Positions 17,011 to 26,384 are shown, numbered from the stretch's first letter. The stretch is DNA of 64,000 nt from Actinoplanes oryzae (GCF_030757795.1 NZ_JAUQWH010000011.1:32721-96720), one strand, 5' to 3'. Notes: generated by a model not told the origin, from the sequence alone. Translations and numbers: made by a program.

Positions 17011-18591
17011 TCAGCCGCTGCTGTCGAGACCGGCGTGGAACCGCAACAGCCGGACCTTGCTCTCGCCGAGGATCGGGCGCGCCTTGTCGATCAGGCGATC
17101 GAGTTCAGCGGCGCGATCCCGGCTCGGCCCGCGATAGGAGATGGCCGCCTCCCGCTCAAGCCACGCCGCGAGATCGGCTCTCGCAGTGGCACGCAACCGC
17201 TGATCCGCGTCCTCCACGAGCCGCAAGCCCGTGGCCAGCCGCTGCCACACATCGCCGCCGGTCAACAACCGATAGCCTGCGAACCGGATGTGCGGCGGGT
17301 TCGCCGCGCCGAGCAAGGAGCACAGGTCGGAAGGATCAACGGCGTCCGGGTAGCGCCGCAGGATCGCCACCGCCTGCCGGGTGACCGCCGCCGACTCATC
17401 GTGAAGCATCGGCACGAGCGAGGCAGGACGCGTGACGCCCAGGCGACGCCACGCCCGGATCGCCTCGACGCGTCCGCGGGCCTGAGGATGCGACAGCCAC
17501 CGCATCACTACTTCGCCGTCATCGGACCTGCCGGTCTCACCGAGTCCGGCTATCACCGACGGCGCCGGAGTTGTCTGCGCCGCCAACCGCCGATAGTGCT
17601 CGGATGGTTCCACACCGGCCCGCCGCAGGGCCGACTGAGCGACTCCCCGCACCAGCGGGTGCCGATCGGTCAACGCCGCTTCCGCCACCGCCAGGTCCCC
17701 GCGCGCGATCAGGGCGCGCAACGCCTCCGCTCGTACCAGCGCAGTCCGGCTGGCAAGTAAGGCACGCAACTGTCCGGCATCGGCCGCAGCGACCGCGACA
17801 CGCGCGCACTTCATCCGGATCAGCGGGTCCTGCTCCCGGATTGCTGCTTCGATCAGCCGGTCCTGATCCAACTGACCGGCCGCGATCGCGGCCCGAAAAG
17901 CCGCTCGCCGAACCCGGCGATCCCGGGCCACCAGCAACAACTCCAACCGCGGTGCCGGCAGGTCCAGCAGCATCCCGTCGACACGCTCGGCCAGCCAGGC
18001 GCCCTCACGCCGCGCCCCCAACGCGAACGCCAACTCCGCGAACAAGGTGAACGCCGGGCCGTCCGGCGGCGACGACCAGCCGGTCATCGCCGTCCGAGCC
18101 ACCTGCCGTACCTCCGCCACCCGATCGCAGGCGCGCAACGCCAGCACCGCGACCGCGACCGGATGCCGCTGCTCGGCGAGCCGAACGACCGCCGCCTCGC
18201 GGATCCGCCCGTCGTGATGACAGCCCGCCACCACCAAGCGCAAGGTGTCGAGATCGCCGTCGACCAGGTCGGCGGCGATACGGCGCGACCAATGCGGGGC
18301 CCACCACCAGCGCTGCCGCAAAGCCTCGTCGAGCGCCAGCCACCAGTTGACCGCCGCCTCACCAAGAGCATCCAGGGCTGCACCTCGCGCCGCCAGATCG
18401 CCATCCCGCGCCAACGTCAGCAGCGCGGTCGCCGACTCCGCAGGTCCGGCATCGAGGTCGGCACCACTGGCTGTCGCGTGAAGCCGACCCGGTGCCGCGA
18501 GCTCGGGCAGGTAGTCAGGCACACCGGGCCCGTCGGCCACGGTGCGCAGCCAGCTCCGCAGCGGCTCAATGAGCACCATCGCGTCGTTCAC
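17011..18591 (-). CDS. HEAT-repeat protein of unknown function
   Basis: 526 residues made almost wholly of alpha-helical repeats of about 30 residues with the HEAT pattern (LARDGDLAARGAALDALGEAAV, LIEAAIREQDPLIRMKCARVAV, ASRTALVRAEALRALIARGD, RHPLVRGVAQSALRRAG). No catalytic domain, signal peptide or membrane segment is seen. The likely role is a protein-protein scaffold. The start is GTG 18591. It lies in the damaged mobile region with no recognisable partner, so the function is unknown; related actinobacterial HEAT proteins occur singly near phage- or toxin-related genes. Confidence 0.8.
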   Translation of the reverse strand: MNDAMVLIEPLRSWLRTVADGPGVPDYLPELAAPGRLHATASGADLDAGPAESATALLTLARDGDLAARGAALDALGEAAVNWWLALDEALRQRWWWAPHWSRRIAADLVDGDLDTLRLVVAGCHHDGRIREAAVVRLAEQRHPVAVAVLALRACDRVAEVRQVARTAMTGWSSPPDGPAFTLFAELAFALGARREGAWLAERVDGMLLDLPAPRLELLLVARDRRVRRAAFRAAIAAGQLDQDRLIEAAIREQDPLIRMKCARVAVAAADAGQLRALLASRTALVRAEALRALIARGDLAVAEAALTDRHPLVRGVAQSALRRAGVEPSEHYRRLAAQTTPAPSVIAGLGETGRSDDGEVVMRWLSHPQARGRVEAIRAWRRLGVTRPASLVPMLHDESAAVTRQAVAILRRYPDAVDPSDLCSLLGAANPPHIRFAGYRLLTGGDVWQRLATGLRLVEDADQRLRATARADLAAWLEREAAISYRGPSRDRAAELDRLIDKARPILGESKVRLLRFHAGLDSSG

Positions 18592-18921
18592 ATCCCATGC
18601 CGAGCCTCAAATGATCACGGTGGCGTCATTCTGCAGCGTACCGATCATGCACACGAACGCATTACCGTCCGTCTCGCCCTCGCCGCCGGCACGAACAGAG
18701 GGTCTTCTGACACGTCGTCGAGCAGGTCGATGGGTTGACCCGGCGGCGGTCGCGCAGCACCGATCGTCAGCGTCCGCATCGACGGAGCCATCGACACCAT
18801 CCTGGAAGCACGGATCAACACCATGCTGGACCTGTTGTAGAACGCCCATCGACGAGTGCCGTCCACACTTCGTGCGACAGAACCCCGAACAGGCGATCAG
18901 CCGGCACGGGTCGCCGGTCGC
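18592..18921. other. 330-bp stretch without an intact gene
   Basis: Two minus-strand phrases in different frames look protein-like: GQPIDLLDDVSEDPLFVPAA (about 18695-18755) and then NAFVCMIGTLQNDATVII up to a stop at 18607, 15 bp from the HEAT start. A frameshift between them would explain the pattern, so a small gene upstream of the HEAT gene may have decayed here. A plus-strand phrase (VRIDGAIDTILEARINTML) is an alternative reading. Neither is called as a gene. Confidence 0.3.
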
Positions 18922-19302
18922 TCAACGTCGGCCCTCCCGAGCCGGTTCGCCCGCCGCGCGTGGCGCCGGGTTGGCGGCCGTGCGGAGCTCGTCGGTGACG
19001 AGGAGGTCGTCGCGGCGGTGGCCGGCTCGGTAGGCGGCTCGGCCGACCATGTGGGCGGCGACCGGGGCGGTGGCCAGCTGGAAGATCAGGACCAGCAGCA
19101 GCGTCGTGATGTCGACCAGGTCGCGCAGGCGCAGGGCGCAGCCGAGCAGGACCAGGAGGAGGCCGAGCACCTGCGGCTTCGTCGCCGCGTGCATGCGGGA
19201 GAGCAGGTCCGGGAAGCGGATCAGCGCCACCCCGGCGGACAGGCTCAGGAGCGCGCCCGCGAGCAGGCAGGCCCAGGCGGCGGCGTCCAGGGCGGCGGTC
19301 AT
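18922..19302 (-). CDS. mnhG: Mrp Na+/H+ antiporter subunit G
   Basis: 126 residues with three membrane helices (about 8-28, 42-60, 68-90) and the conserved FPDLLSRMHAATKPQVLGLLL loop. The C-terminal 35 residues are hydrophilic and variable. It is the last gene of the antiporter operon; its ATG overlaps the stop of mnhF (ATGA). MnhG is one of the small subunits needed to assemble the Mrp complex, which exports Na+ in exchange for H+ and supports alkaline pH and salt tolerance. Confidence 0.94.
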   Translation of the reverse strand: MTAALDAAAWACLLAGALLSLSAGVALIRFPDLLSRMHAATKPQVLGLLLVLLGCALRLRDLVDITTLLLVLIFQLATAPVAAHMVGRAAYRAGHRRDDLLVTDELRTAANPAPRAAGEPAREGRR

Positions 19303-19559
19303 CGCGGCCTGCCGGAGAAGCGGGCCACGCTGACCGAGCCGACGAAGCCGAGGATCGACAGGACCACGAGGACGGGCAGGGCGGTCGCGTCGCGGGTGAA
19401 GGCCGCCTCGGTGGCGATCGCCACGACGATGATGGCCAGGAGCACGTCGGTGGCGACGATGCGGTCGAGGACGGACGGGCCGCGCACGACGCGGATCAGG
19501 GCGAGGGTGGCGCCCGTGGCGAGCAGGGCGGTGCTGAGCACGGCGACGGTGGTGATCAT
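19299..19559 (-). CDS. mnhF: Mrp Na+/H+ antiporter subunit F
   Basis: 86 residues, three membrane helices, with the subunit-F signature RVVRGPSVLDRIVATDVL in the first cytoplasmic loop. The start overlaps the mnhE stop and the stop overlaps the mnhG start, both as ATGA. Confidence 0.94.
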   Translation of the reverse strand: MITTVAVLSTALLATGATLALIRVVRGPSVLDRIVATDVLLAIIVVAIATEAAFTRDATALPVLVVLSILGFVGSVSVARFSGRPR

Positions 19560-20047
19560 GGGTGGCCTCCGAAGGCGCGGACGATGCGGTCCTCCAGGTC
19601 GAGGACGCTCTGGCGGTAGCGGTCGGCGGCGGCCGCGTCGGGGACGCCGAGGACGTGCACGTAGAGGACGCCCCGCGCGCGGTCGGCCTCGACGACGAGG
19701 CTGCCCGGGACCAGCGACAGCGCCTCGGCGGTCAGGGTCAGGCCGAGGTCGGACGGCGCGCGCAGCGGCACCGCGATGATGGCGCTGCGCGGGACGTGCC
19801 CGAAGCGGAAGGCCAGCACGGCGACCTGAACGCTGGAGACGACCAGGTCGGCGGCGAAGCGGCCGGCGAAGCGCAGCACCCCGAGCGGGTGGACGGCGCC
19901 GGTGTGCGGGACGGCCGGCAGCGGGAAGACCGCCAGGACGATCACGGCGATCACCGCGCCGCCGACGAGGGTGAGCGGGGTGAACGAGCCCCAGAGCAGC
20001 ATCCAGATGACGGTCAGCCCGGCGGCCGCGACGGCCCGGGCCCTCAC
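19556..20047 (-). CDS. mnhE: Mrp Na+/H+ antiporter subunit E
   Basis: 163 residues from GTG 20047, which overlaps the mnhD stop (GTGA). Two N-terminal membrane helices (IWMLLWGSFTPLTLVGGAVIAVIVLAV) are followed by the conserved cytoplasmic part (ADLVVSSVQVAVLAF, LTLTAEALSLVPGSLVVEAD, VLYVHVLGV). Length and motifs fit the family. A longer in-frame reading upstream is antisense or out-of-frame to mnhD and is not used. Confidence 0.93.
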   Translation of the reverse strand: MRARAVAAAGLTVIWMLLWGSFTPLTLVGGAVIAVIVLAVFPLPAVPHTGAVHPLGVLRFAGRFAADLVVSSVQVAVLAFRFGHVPRSAIIAVPLRAPSDLGLTLTAEALSLVPGSLVVEADRARGVLYVHVLGVPDAAAADRYRQSVLDLEDRIVRAFGGHP

Positions 20048-21540
20048 AGTCCTCCTCCGAACACCGCTTCGACGTAGCCGGTGCGCTCGAGCAGCTCCGC
20101 GGCGGCTTGGTCGCCGAGGGCGAAGAGCGGCCCGGCGGCGACGGTCAGGCCCGCCCCGAGCGTGACCAGGGCGACGGTCGGCCACACCATGAGCTTCGGC
20201 AGCGCGGTGCGGGGCATGTCGGGGTGCGGGGTGCGCCAGAAGGCGAGGTTCCAGACCCGGGCGACGGCGTAGAGCGTCAGCAGGCTCGTCAGCACCCCGC
20301 CCGCCACGAGCAGCCAGGCGAGCACGCTGCCGTCGGCGACGCCGGCCTGGATCAGGCCGAGCTTGCCGAGGAACCCGGAGAACGGCGGGATGCCGGCCAG
20401 GTTGAGCGCGGGTATCAGGAACAGGATCGCCAGCACCGGCGACAGCTTGGCGAGACCGCCCAGCTTGTCCAGGGCGGAGCTGCCGCCGCGCCGCTCGATG
20501 AGGCCGGCCGCCAGGAAGAGCGTCGTCTGCACGGTGATGTGGTGCACCACGTAGAAGATGGCGCTGGCCAGGCCGAGCTGCGTCGCGAGCCCCACGCCGA
20601 AGAGCAGGTAGCCGATGTGGCTGACCAGCGTGAACGACAGCAGCCGCTTGATGTCGGTCTGCGCCACCGCGCCGAGGATGCCCACGAGCATGGTGAGCAG
20701 CGCCGCGACGAGCAGCACGGAGGTCGCCCGTCCGCCGGGGAAGAGCAGCGTCTCCGTACGGATGATGGCGTACACCCCGACCTTGGTGAGCAGCCCGGCG
20801 AAGACGGCGGTGACCGGGGCGGGCGCGGTCGGATAGCTGTCCGGCAGCCACGACGACAGCGGGAACACGGCCGCCTTGATGCCGAAGGCGAGCAGGAGCA
20901 TCGCCTGCAGGATCAGCCGCAGCCCGTCCGGCAGCTCGTCGAGGCGCGATGCCAGCTGGGCGAGGTTCAGCGTGCCCGTGGCGGCGTAGACGAGCCCGAT
21001 CGCGGTCAGGAAGATCACCGACGACAACAGACTGACGACCACGTACGTGGTGCCGGCCCGGATGCGCGACGCCGTGCCGCCCAGGGTCAGCAGCACGTAG
21101 CTGGCGACCAGCAGGATCTCGAAGCCTACGTACAGGTTGAAGAGGTCGCCCGCGAGGAACGCGTTCGTCACGCCGGCCGTCAGCACGAGGTAGGCCGGGT
21201 GGTAGACCGACAGCGGCGTCTCCTCGCTGCCGTCGGCCATGCCCTGCCCGATCGAGTAGACGAGCACGCACACCGTCACCGCCGCGGAGACGACCAGCAT
21301 GAGCGCGGCCAGCTGATCGGCCACCAGCACGATCCCCAGCGGGGCCACCCACCCGCCGACGGCCACGACCTGCGGGCCCTCGACGGTCGACAGCCACAGC
21401 AGGGCGCCCGACACCAGCAAGGTGACGGTCAGGACCGAGAGGCTGACCGTACGCTGGGCGCGCGGCCGCCGCGCCATCATGAGCGTGAGGGCGGCACCCA
21501 GCAGCGGCAGCACCACGGGCAGCGGAACGAGCCACGTCAT
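20044..21540 (-). CDS. mnhD: Mrp Na+/H+ antiporter subunit D
   Basis: 498 residues and about 14 membrane helices. It is homologous to the proton-pumping subunits ND2/ND4 of complex I. Visible landmarks are YSIGQGMADGSEE, the broken-helix Lys region (FGIKAAVFPLSSWLPDSYPTAPAPVTAVFAGLLTK in part) and the TDIKRLLSFTLVSHIGY motif. Both ends overlap neighbours (ATGA with mnhC, GTGA with mnhE). It forms one of the two antiporter-like channels with MnhA. Confidence 0.95.
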   Translation of the reverse strand: MTWLVPLPVVLPLLGAALTLMMARRPRAQRTVSLSVLTVTLLVSGALLWLSTVEGPQVVAVGGWVAPLGIVLVADQLAALMLVVSAAVTVCVLVYSIGQGMADGSEETPLSVYHPAYLVLTAGVTNAFLAGDLFNLYVGFEILLVASYVLLTLGGTASRIRAGTTYVVVSLLSSVIFLTAIGLVYAATGTLNLAQLASRLDELPDGLRLILQAMLLLAFGIKAAVFPLSSWLPDSYPTAPAPVTAVFAGLLTKVGVYAIIRTETLLFPGGRATSVLLVAALLTMLVGILGAVAQTDIKRLLSFTLVSHIGYLLFGVGLATQLGLASAIFYVVHHITVQTTLFLAAGLIERRGGSSALDKLGGLAKLSPVLAILFLIPALNLAGIPPFSGFLGKLGLIQAGVADGSVLAWLLVAGGVLTSLLTLYAVARVWNLAFWRTPHPDMPRTALPKLMVWPTVALVTLGAGLTVAAGPLFALGDQAAAELLERTGYVEAVFGGGL

Positions 21541-21977
21541 CGCGGGGCCCCCACGGGCTGCGGAGCCGCAGAAGTGGCCGGGTCGTCGGACGTGTCGTCG
21601 TCGGCGCCCGAGCCCTCGTCGCGCTCGGCGAGTTCCATGATGCGGCGGTCCTCGACGTCGTCCTGCACCTCGTCGTGGCCGGACATGGCCCAGCTGCGGT
21701 AGGCGAGCGCCAGCAGGAACGCCGTCATCCCCAGCGTGATGACGATCGCGGTCAGGATCATGATCTGCGGCAGCGGGTCGGCCATCGCCCCGGCCGGCCC
21801 GTCCCCCACGATCGGCGGGGTGCCGGCCTTGCCGCCGAGCAGGATGAGCAGGTTGACCCCGTTGCCGAGCAGGATCATGCCCATCAGCACCCGGGTCAGG
21901 CTGCGCTCGAGCAGCATCGACACGCCGGTGGCGAACAGGATGCCGACCAGGACGACGTACACCAGGTTCGGGGTCAC
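21537..21977 (-). CDS. mnhC: Mrp Na+/H+ antiporter subunit C
   Basis: 146 residues from GTG 21977, overlapping the mnhA stop (GTGA). It is a NuoK homologue with three membrane helices: VGILFATGVSMLLERSLTRVLMG, LGNGVNLLILLGG, then ALPQ-like DPLPQIMILTAIVITLGMTAF. A longer acidic C-terminal tail (EVQDDVEDRRIMELAE) is lineage-specific. Length otherwise matches the family of about 110-170 residues. Confidence 0.94.
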   Translation of the reverse strand: MTPNLVYVVLVGILFATGVSMLLERSLTRVLMGMILLGNGVNLLILLGGKAGTPPIVGDGPAGAMADPLPQIMILTAIVITLGMTAFLLALAYRSWAMSGHDEVQDDVEDRRIMELAERDEGSGADDDTSDDPATSAAPQPVGAPR

Positions 21978-24697
21978 GGGGTCACTCGCTCTTCCTCGTG
22001 GACGTGGTCCAGATGGGCGCCCAGGCTGCGCAGGATCTCCAGCACCAGGCCGATCACGATCAGATAGACGCCGATGTCGAAGAACACCGACGTGGCCACG
22101 TGGAGGTGGCCGAGCAGCGGCACGTGCAGGTCGAGCAGCGCGCTCTGCAGCACCTCTCCCCCGGCCAGGAGCGCCGCGGCGCCCGTACCGACGGACAGCA
22201 GCAACCCCCCGCCCAGCAGGAGGCCGGCGTCGACCGGGGCCGCCGCGTCGAGCTCCCGCCGGCCGCCGGCCAGATAGCGGGTGACCAGGGCCAGCCCCGC
22301 GACCAGCCCGCCCGCGAACCCGCCACCGGGCGCGTTGTGACCGGAGAAGAGCAGGTACACGGAGAACAGCACGATCGTGTGGAACACCAGCCGCGCCACG
22401 ACCTGCAGGATGATCGACTGTCGCGGTTCCTCCGGGGTGTCCGCGGCGCGCAGCCAGCCCGGCCCGGTCTCGGCGGTGGGCACGTTCTGCTCGGCGCTGC
22501 GGCGTCGCAGCGACGAGCTGCGGCGGAAGATCAGGCTGGCCACGCCGGTGGCGGCCACGACCAGCACCGAGATCTCGCCCATCGTGTCCCACGCGCGGAT
22601 GTCGACCAGGGCGACGTTGACGATGTTGTGGCCCCCGCCGTAGGACACCGCGAGATCCGGGAAGCCGCCCGAGATGGGCGGGGCCGTCCGCCCGCTGACC
22701 GCCGCGTAGGCCATGCCCGCTGCCACCAGCCCCGCCGCCGCTGCCAGCGTCGCCCGCAGCAGCCGGCTGGCCCGCAGCGGCCGCGCCGAGAAGCGCACCG
22801 GCAGCCGCCGCAGCACCAGCACGAACATGACGATCGTGACCGTCTCCACCAGGAACTGGGTGAGCGCCAGATCCGGCGCGCCGTGCAGCACGAACAGCAC
22901 CGCGACGCCGTAACCGCAGACTCCCACCAGGATCATCGCGGTCATCCGGTGCCGGGCCCGCGCGGCGATCAGCGCGGTGGCACCGACCACCACGCCCACG
23001 ACCAGCTGCAGCGGCGTGTCCCACAGCCGCAGGCCGGTCGGGCGGGGCGCGCCGAGCAGCAGCGTGACGCCGCCCAGCACGACCAGCGTCACGAGGATCA
23101 GCCCGAGCGAGAACGGCATCGACCCACGCTGCGACGCGCCGGTGACTTCGACGGCCGTCCGGTCGACCCCGCGCATGATCCGGTGGTAGAGGCCTTCTCC
23201 GCTGGGCAGCACCCGCCCCGGCCACGTGCGTCCGGCCCGTTGCCACGCGTGCACGCCGATGCCGGCACCCCACACGACGAGCGACAGCAGCACCGGCAGC
23301 CCGAAGCCGTGCCACAGGGCCAGGTGGTAGCCGGCGCCCGGGTTGAGCAGACGGTCGAGCCACGGCGCCATGACACCGGTTGCCACGCCTGCCACGGCAA
23401 GTACGGCTGCGGGCGCGACAAGGGCGGCGCTGAGCGGGCGCAGCGCCGGCACGTCCTGCCTGGTGGCGAAGGCTCCCCACAGGAAGCGGAGGCCGTACGC
23501 GACAGTCAGGGCGGACCCGGCGACCAGCGCAACCAGCACCGCGGGGTGGCCCTCGAACGCGGCGAACAGCGCTTCCTTGCCGACGAAGCCGGCGAGCGGC
23601 GGAAGTCCGGCCATCGAGGCGACGGCGAGGACGGCCACGGCGGCGAGCGCCGGATGGGCGCGGCCCAGGCCACTGAGCTCCCGGAGGTCGCGGGTGCCGG
23701 TCGTCCGGTCGATGATGCCGACGACCAGGAACAGCGTGGCCTTGAAGAGCGCGTGCGACAGCAGCAGGACCATCCCGGCCAGGGCGGCCGCGCGCGTGCC
23801 CGCCCCGAACGCGACCGTCAGCAGGCCCAGCTGGCTGACCGTCCCGTACGCGAGGAGCAGTTTGAGGTCGGTCTGACGCATCGCCGCCCACGCGCCCAGC
23901 AGCAGCGTGACCACGCCGGCGGTGACCGTGATCGCCCGCCAGCCGGGCACGGCGCCGAACGCCGGGCCGAGCAGCGCGATCAGGAACACGCCGGCCTTGA
24001 CCATCGACGCGGCGTGCAGGTAGGCCGAGGCGGGCGTGGGCGCCGCCATCGCCGCGGGCAGCCAGAAGCTGAACGGAAACAGGGCCGACTTGCTCAGCGC
24101 GCCGAGCAGGATCAGCACGCCCGCCGCCGGCACCGTGGCGGCGCCCGGCAGCGGGCCGTTCGCCGCGATCTCCGACCAGCGGTACGTGCCCGCCGAGTGC
24201 CCGAGCAGCACGATGCCGACGAGCATGGCCAGCCCGCCCGCCGTGGTCACCACGAGGGCCTGGGTCGCGGCGCGGCGGCTCGCGGCCCTCTCGGCGCTGT
24301 GCCCGATGAGCAGGTACGAGAAGACCGAGGTGAGCTCCCAGAACACGTACGTGAGCAGGAGGTCGTCCGCGAGCACCAGGCCGGTCATCGCCGCGCCGAA
24401 GCCGAGGAAGACGGCGGCGAAACGGCCGTCGTACGACGTGAAGTAGCGCGCGCAGTACGCGAGGACGACCGCCCCGACGCCGCCGACGACCACGAGCAGG
24501 AGCCCTCGCAGCGGACTCATGGTGAAGGTGATCGTCAGGTCGAGGACCGGCACCCAGCGGTAGGTCTCGTGGGTGGCTACAGCGGGAACGACAACCGCCG
24601 AGGCGGGCACGAGCGCCAGGGCGTAGAAAGCCCTGCGATGGGACAAAAGGGGCGAAATCATCGCCGCGAGGGCGTGCGCCAGCACCAGGCCGAGCAT
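21974..24697 (-). CDS. mnhA: Mrp Na+/H+ antiporter subunit A fused to subunit B
   Basis: 907 residues and over 20 membrane helices. Residues 1 to about 500 are the ND5-like antiporter part (FTSYDGRFAAVFLGFGAAM, WELTSVFSYLLIGHS, TDLKLLLAYGTVSQLGL). The middle holds the MbhD/E-like block (APDLALTQFLVETVTIVMFVL). The last roughly 140 residues are a MnhB domain (HTIVLFSVYLLFSGHNAPGGGFAGGLVAG), so a separate mnhB is absent because it is fused here. ATG 24697 has AGGAGGT upstream and lies 17 bp after the response-regulator stop, so the two-component genes are probably cotranscribed with the antiporter. Confidence 0.94.
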   Translation of the reverse strand: MLGLVLAHALAAMISPLLSHRRAFYALALVPASAVVVPAVATHETYRWVPVLDLTITFTMSPLRGLLLVVVGGVGAVVLAYCARYFTSYDGRFAAVFLGFGAAMTGLVLADDLLLTYVFWELTSVFSYLLIGHSAERAASRRAATQALVVTTAGGLAMLVGIVLLGHSAGTYRWSEIAANGPLPGAATVPAAGVLILLGALSKSALFPFSFWLPAAMAAPTPASAYLHAASMVKAGVFLIALLGPAFGAVPGWRAITVTAGVVTLLLGAWAAMRQTDLKLLLAYGTVSQLGLLTVAFGAGTRAAALAGMVLLLSHALFKATLFLVVGIIDRTTGTRDLRELSGLGRAHPALAAVAVLAVASMAGLPPLAGFVGKEALFAAFEGHPAVLVALVAGSALTVAYGLRFLWGAFATRQDVPALRPLSAALVAPAAVLAVAGVATGVMAPWLDRLLNPGAGYHLALWHGFGLPVLLSLVVWGAGIGVHAWQRAGRTWPGRVLPSGEGLYHRIMRGVDRTAVEVTGASQRGSMPFSLGLILVTLVVLGGVTLLLGAPRPTGLRLWDTPLQLVVGVVVGATALIAARARHRMTAMILVGVCGYGVAVLFVLHGAPDLALTQFLVETVTIVMFVLVLRRLPVRFSARPLRASRLLRATLAAAAGLVAAGMAYAAVSGRTAPPISGGFPDLAVSYGGGHNIVNVALVDIRAWDTMGEISVLVVAATGVASLIFRRSSSLRRRSAEQNVPTAETGPGWLRAADTPEEPRQSIILQVVARLVFHTIVLFSVYLLFSGHNAPGGGFAGGLVAGLALVTRYLAGGRRELDAAAPVDAGLLLGGGLLLSVGTGAAALLAGGEVLQSALLDLHVPLLGHLHVATSVFFDIGVYLIVIGLVLEILRSLGAHLDHVHEEERVTP

Positions 24698-24714
24698 GGG
24701 TGACTACCTCCTGG

Positions 24715-25362
24715 TCAGGGCTCGATGAGCCCGGCGCGGATCGCGTACCGGGTCAATTCCTGGCGGTCGCGCAGGCCGAGCTTCGACAGGATGTTGGTGC
24801 GGTGCCGTTCGACGGTCTTGACGCTGATGAACAACAGCTCGGCGATCTCCTTGGTCGAGTGGCCCTCGGCGACGAGCTTGAGGACCTCCTCCTCGCGGTC
24901 GGTCACGGCCCGCTCGGGGATCCCGGCGCCCGAACGGGCCCGTTCGAGATAGTCCCGGACCAGCGCGGTCACCGCGCCCGGGTAGAGGAACGGCTCGTCG
25001 CGCATCGCGGCCCGGCAGGCTTCGACGAGGTCGCGGTCGGCGACCGCCTTCAGCACGTAGCCGGCCGCCCCCACGCGCAGGGCCTCGAAGAAGTACTGCT
25101 CGTTGTCGTACATGGTCAGGATCAGGATCTTGAGGCCCGGCTGGATCCGGGACAGCTCCCGGGCGGCCTGCAGCCCGGTCATCCGCGGCATGGCGATGTC
25201 GAGCACGGCCAGGTCGGGCGGGTCGGCCTTGGCCAGGGTCACGGCCTCGGCGCCGTCCGCGGCCTCCCCGATGACCTCGAGATCGGGTTCGTTGTCGAGG
25301 ATCAGGCGCACACCGCGGCGTACGAGGGCATGGTCGTCGGCGAGCAGGATGCGCGTCGTCAT
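24715..25362 (-). CDS. NarL/LuxR-family response regulator
   Basis: 215 residues. The receiver domain has the acidic pair in LLADDHALVRRG, the phospho-acceptor Asp55 in LAVLDIAMPRMTG, the Thr/Ser switch in ILTMYDN and the Lys in YVLKAVAD. The C-terminal LuxR helix-turn-helix is complete (VTDREEEVLKLVAEGHSTKEIAELLFISVKTVERHRTNIL in part). The ATG overlaps the stop of the kinase gene (ATGA), and mnhA begins 17 bp downstream. The likely target is the Mrp operon itself, on positional grounds. Confidence 0.95.
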   Translation of the reverse strand: MTTRILLADDHALVRRGVRLILDNEPDLEVIGEAADGAEAVTLAKADPPDLAVLDIAMPRMTGLQAARELSRIQPGLKILILTMYDNEQYFFEALRVGAAGYVLKAVADRDLVEACRAAMRDEPFLYPGAVTALVRDYLERARSGAGIPERAVTDREEEVLKLVAEGHSTKEIAELLFISVKTVERHRTNILSKLGLRDRQELTRYAIRAGLIEP

Positions 25363-26285
25363 GTCGTGACCCTCAGCGTGATCTCCGTCCCCTGCTCCGT
25401 CCCGTCGACGGTGAGCTCCGCTCCGACCAGGAGCGCGCGCTCCCGCATGCCCCGGATGCCGGCCCCCTCCGCCGCGCCCCGCAGTCCCCGGCCGTCGTCG
25501 CGGACGCTGAGGAGCACGGTGTCGCCGTCACGGCACAGTCTCAGGTCGGCGTGGTGGGCCCCGGCGTGCCGGGCGACGTTGGTCAGCGCCTCCTGCGCGA
25601 CGCGATAGATAACGAGCTCGGTGTCCTTGCCCAGCTCGGGCAGGTCCTTGCCCACGTCACGGCGCACCGACATGCCCACGGTGGTGAACTCGGTCGCCAG
25701 CGCGCGCAGGGCACTCGCCAGCCCGAGCTCCTCGAGCACCCCGGGCCGCAGCCGGCGGGCGATGCGGCGCAGCTCGTCGAGACTGTTACGGGTGCTCTCG
25801 ACGGCTCCGCGCAGCTCGCTCCGCGTACCCGTGGTGTCGGCGACGCGCTTGAGGTCGAGCAGCACCGCCGTCAGCGTCTGCCCGATCTCGTCGTGCAGCT
25901 CCTGCGCGATCCGGTGCCGCTCGGCCTCCTGCGCCGACAGCGCCCGGGCCGCACTGGTCGCCCGCTCAGTCTCCAGCCGCGCCAGCATCGTGTTGAACGC
26001 CGTGATCAGCGCCGCCACCTCGCCCCGCCCCTCGGCCGCCAGCCGCGTGCCGGGCCGCAACAGGTCGATCGTCGTCATCACCCGGGTCAGCCGGGCCAGC
26101 GGCGCCAGCCCCACCCGCAGCAGCGCGGCATTGGCGATCAGCACCACGAACATCCCGGCGAGCACGATGGCCGCCTCGGTGGCGCGCGCGGTGGCCGACA
26201 CGGTCACCGGCGCGAAGAGCAGGAGAAGTGCCGCGACGGCCAGCACGGCCGCGTTGAGGGAGAAAATTCTCCAGAACAACGACAC
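25359..26285 (-). CDS. membrane sensor histidine kinase (HisKA_3 type)
   Basis: 308 residues from GTG 26285, chosen for the GAGAGGAG site 5 nt upstream. Two membrane helices (about 8-28 and 35-58) flank a very short external loop, so it probably senses the membrane or cytoplasm. A HAMP-like segment (LARLTRVMTTIDLL) follows, then the phospho-acceptor box ERHRIAQELHDEIGQTLTAVLL, and a HATPase domain with N-box LTNVARHAGA and G-box VRDDGRGLRG. It pairs with the coupled NarL-type regulator downstream. The signal may be pH, sodium or membrane stress, judging from the antiporter operon it precedes. Confidence 0.94.
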   Translation of the reverse strand: MSLFWRIFSLNAAVLAVAALLLLFAPVTVSATARATEAAIVLAGMFVVLIANAALLRVGLAPLARLTRVMTTIDLLRPGTRLAAEGRGEVAALITAFNTMLARLETERATSAARALSAQEAERHRIAQELHDEIGQTLTAVLLDLKRVADTTGTRSELRGAVESTRNSLDELRRIARRLRPGVLEELGLASALRALATEFTTVGMSVRRDVGKDLPELGKDTELVIYRVAQEALTNVARHAGAHHADLRLCRDGDTVLLSVRDDGRGLRGAAEGAGIRGMRERALLVGAELTVDGTEQGTEITLRVTT

Positions 26286-26384
26286 GGCAACTCCTCTCGC
26301 TCCCGAAGGGGTGTGCCTCAAGAGTGCCGTCCCACGGCCGCCGCGGCATCGGGGCTGACCCCCAACCCGCAGCGTCGCACCCGC

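Noticed and set aside
21998..24703. A 901-residue open frame on the plus strand
   Set aside because: It is antisense to the mnhA gene and composed mainly of Arg, Gln, His, Gly and Asp; the minus strand encodes an unmistakable antiporter subunit.
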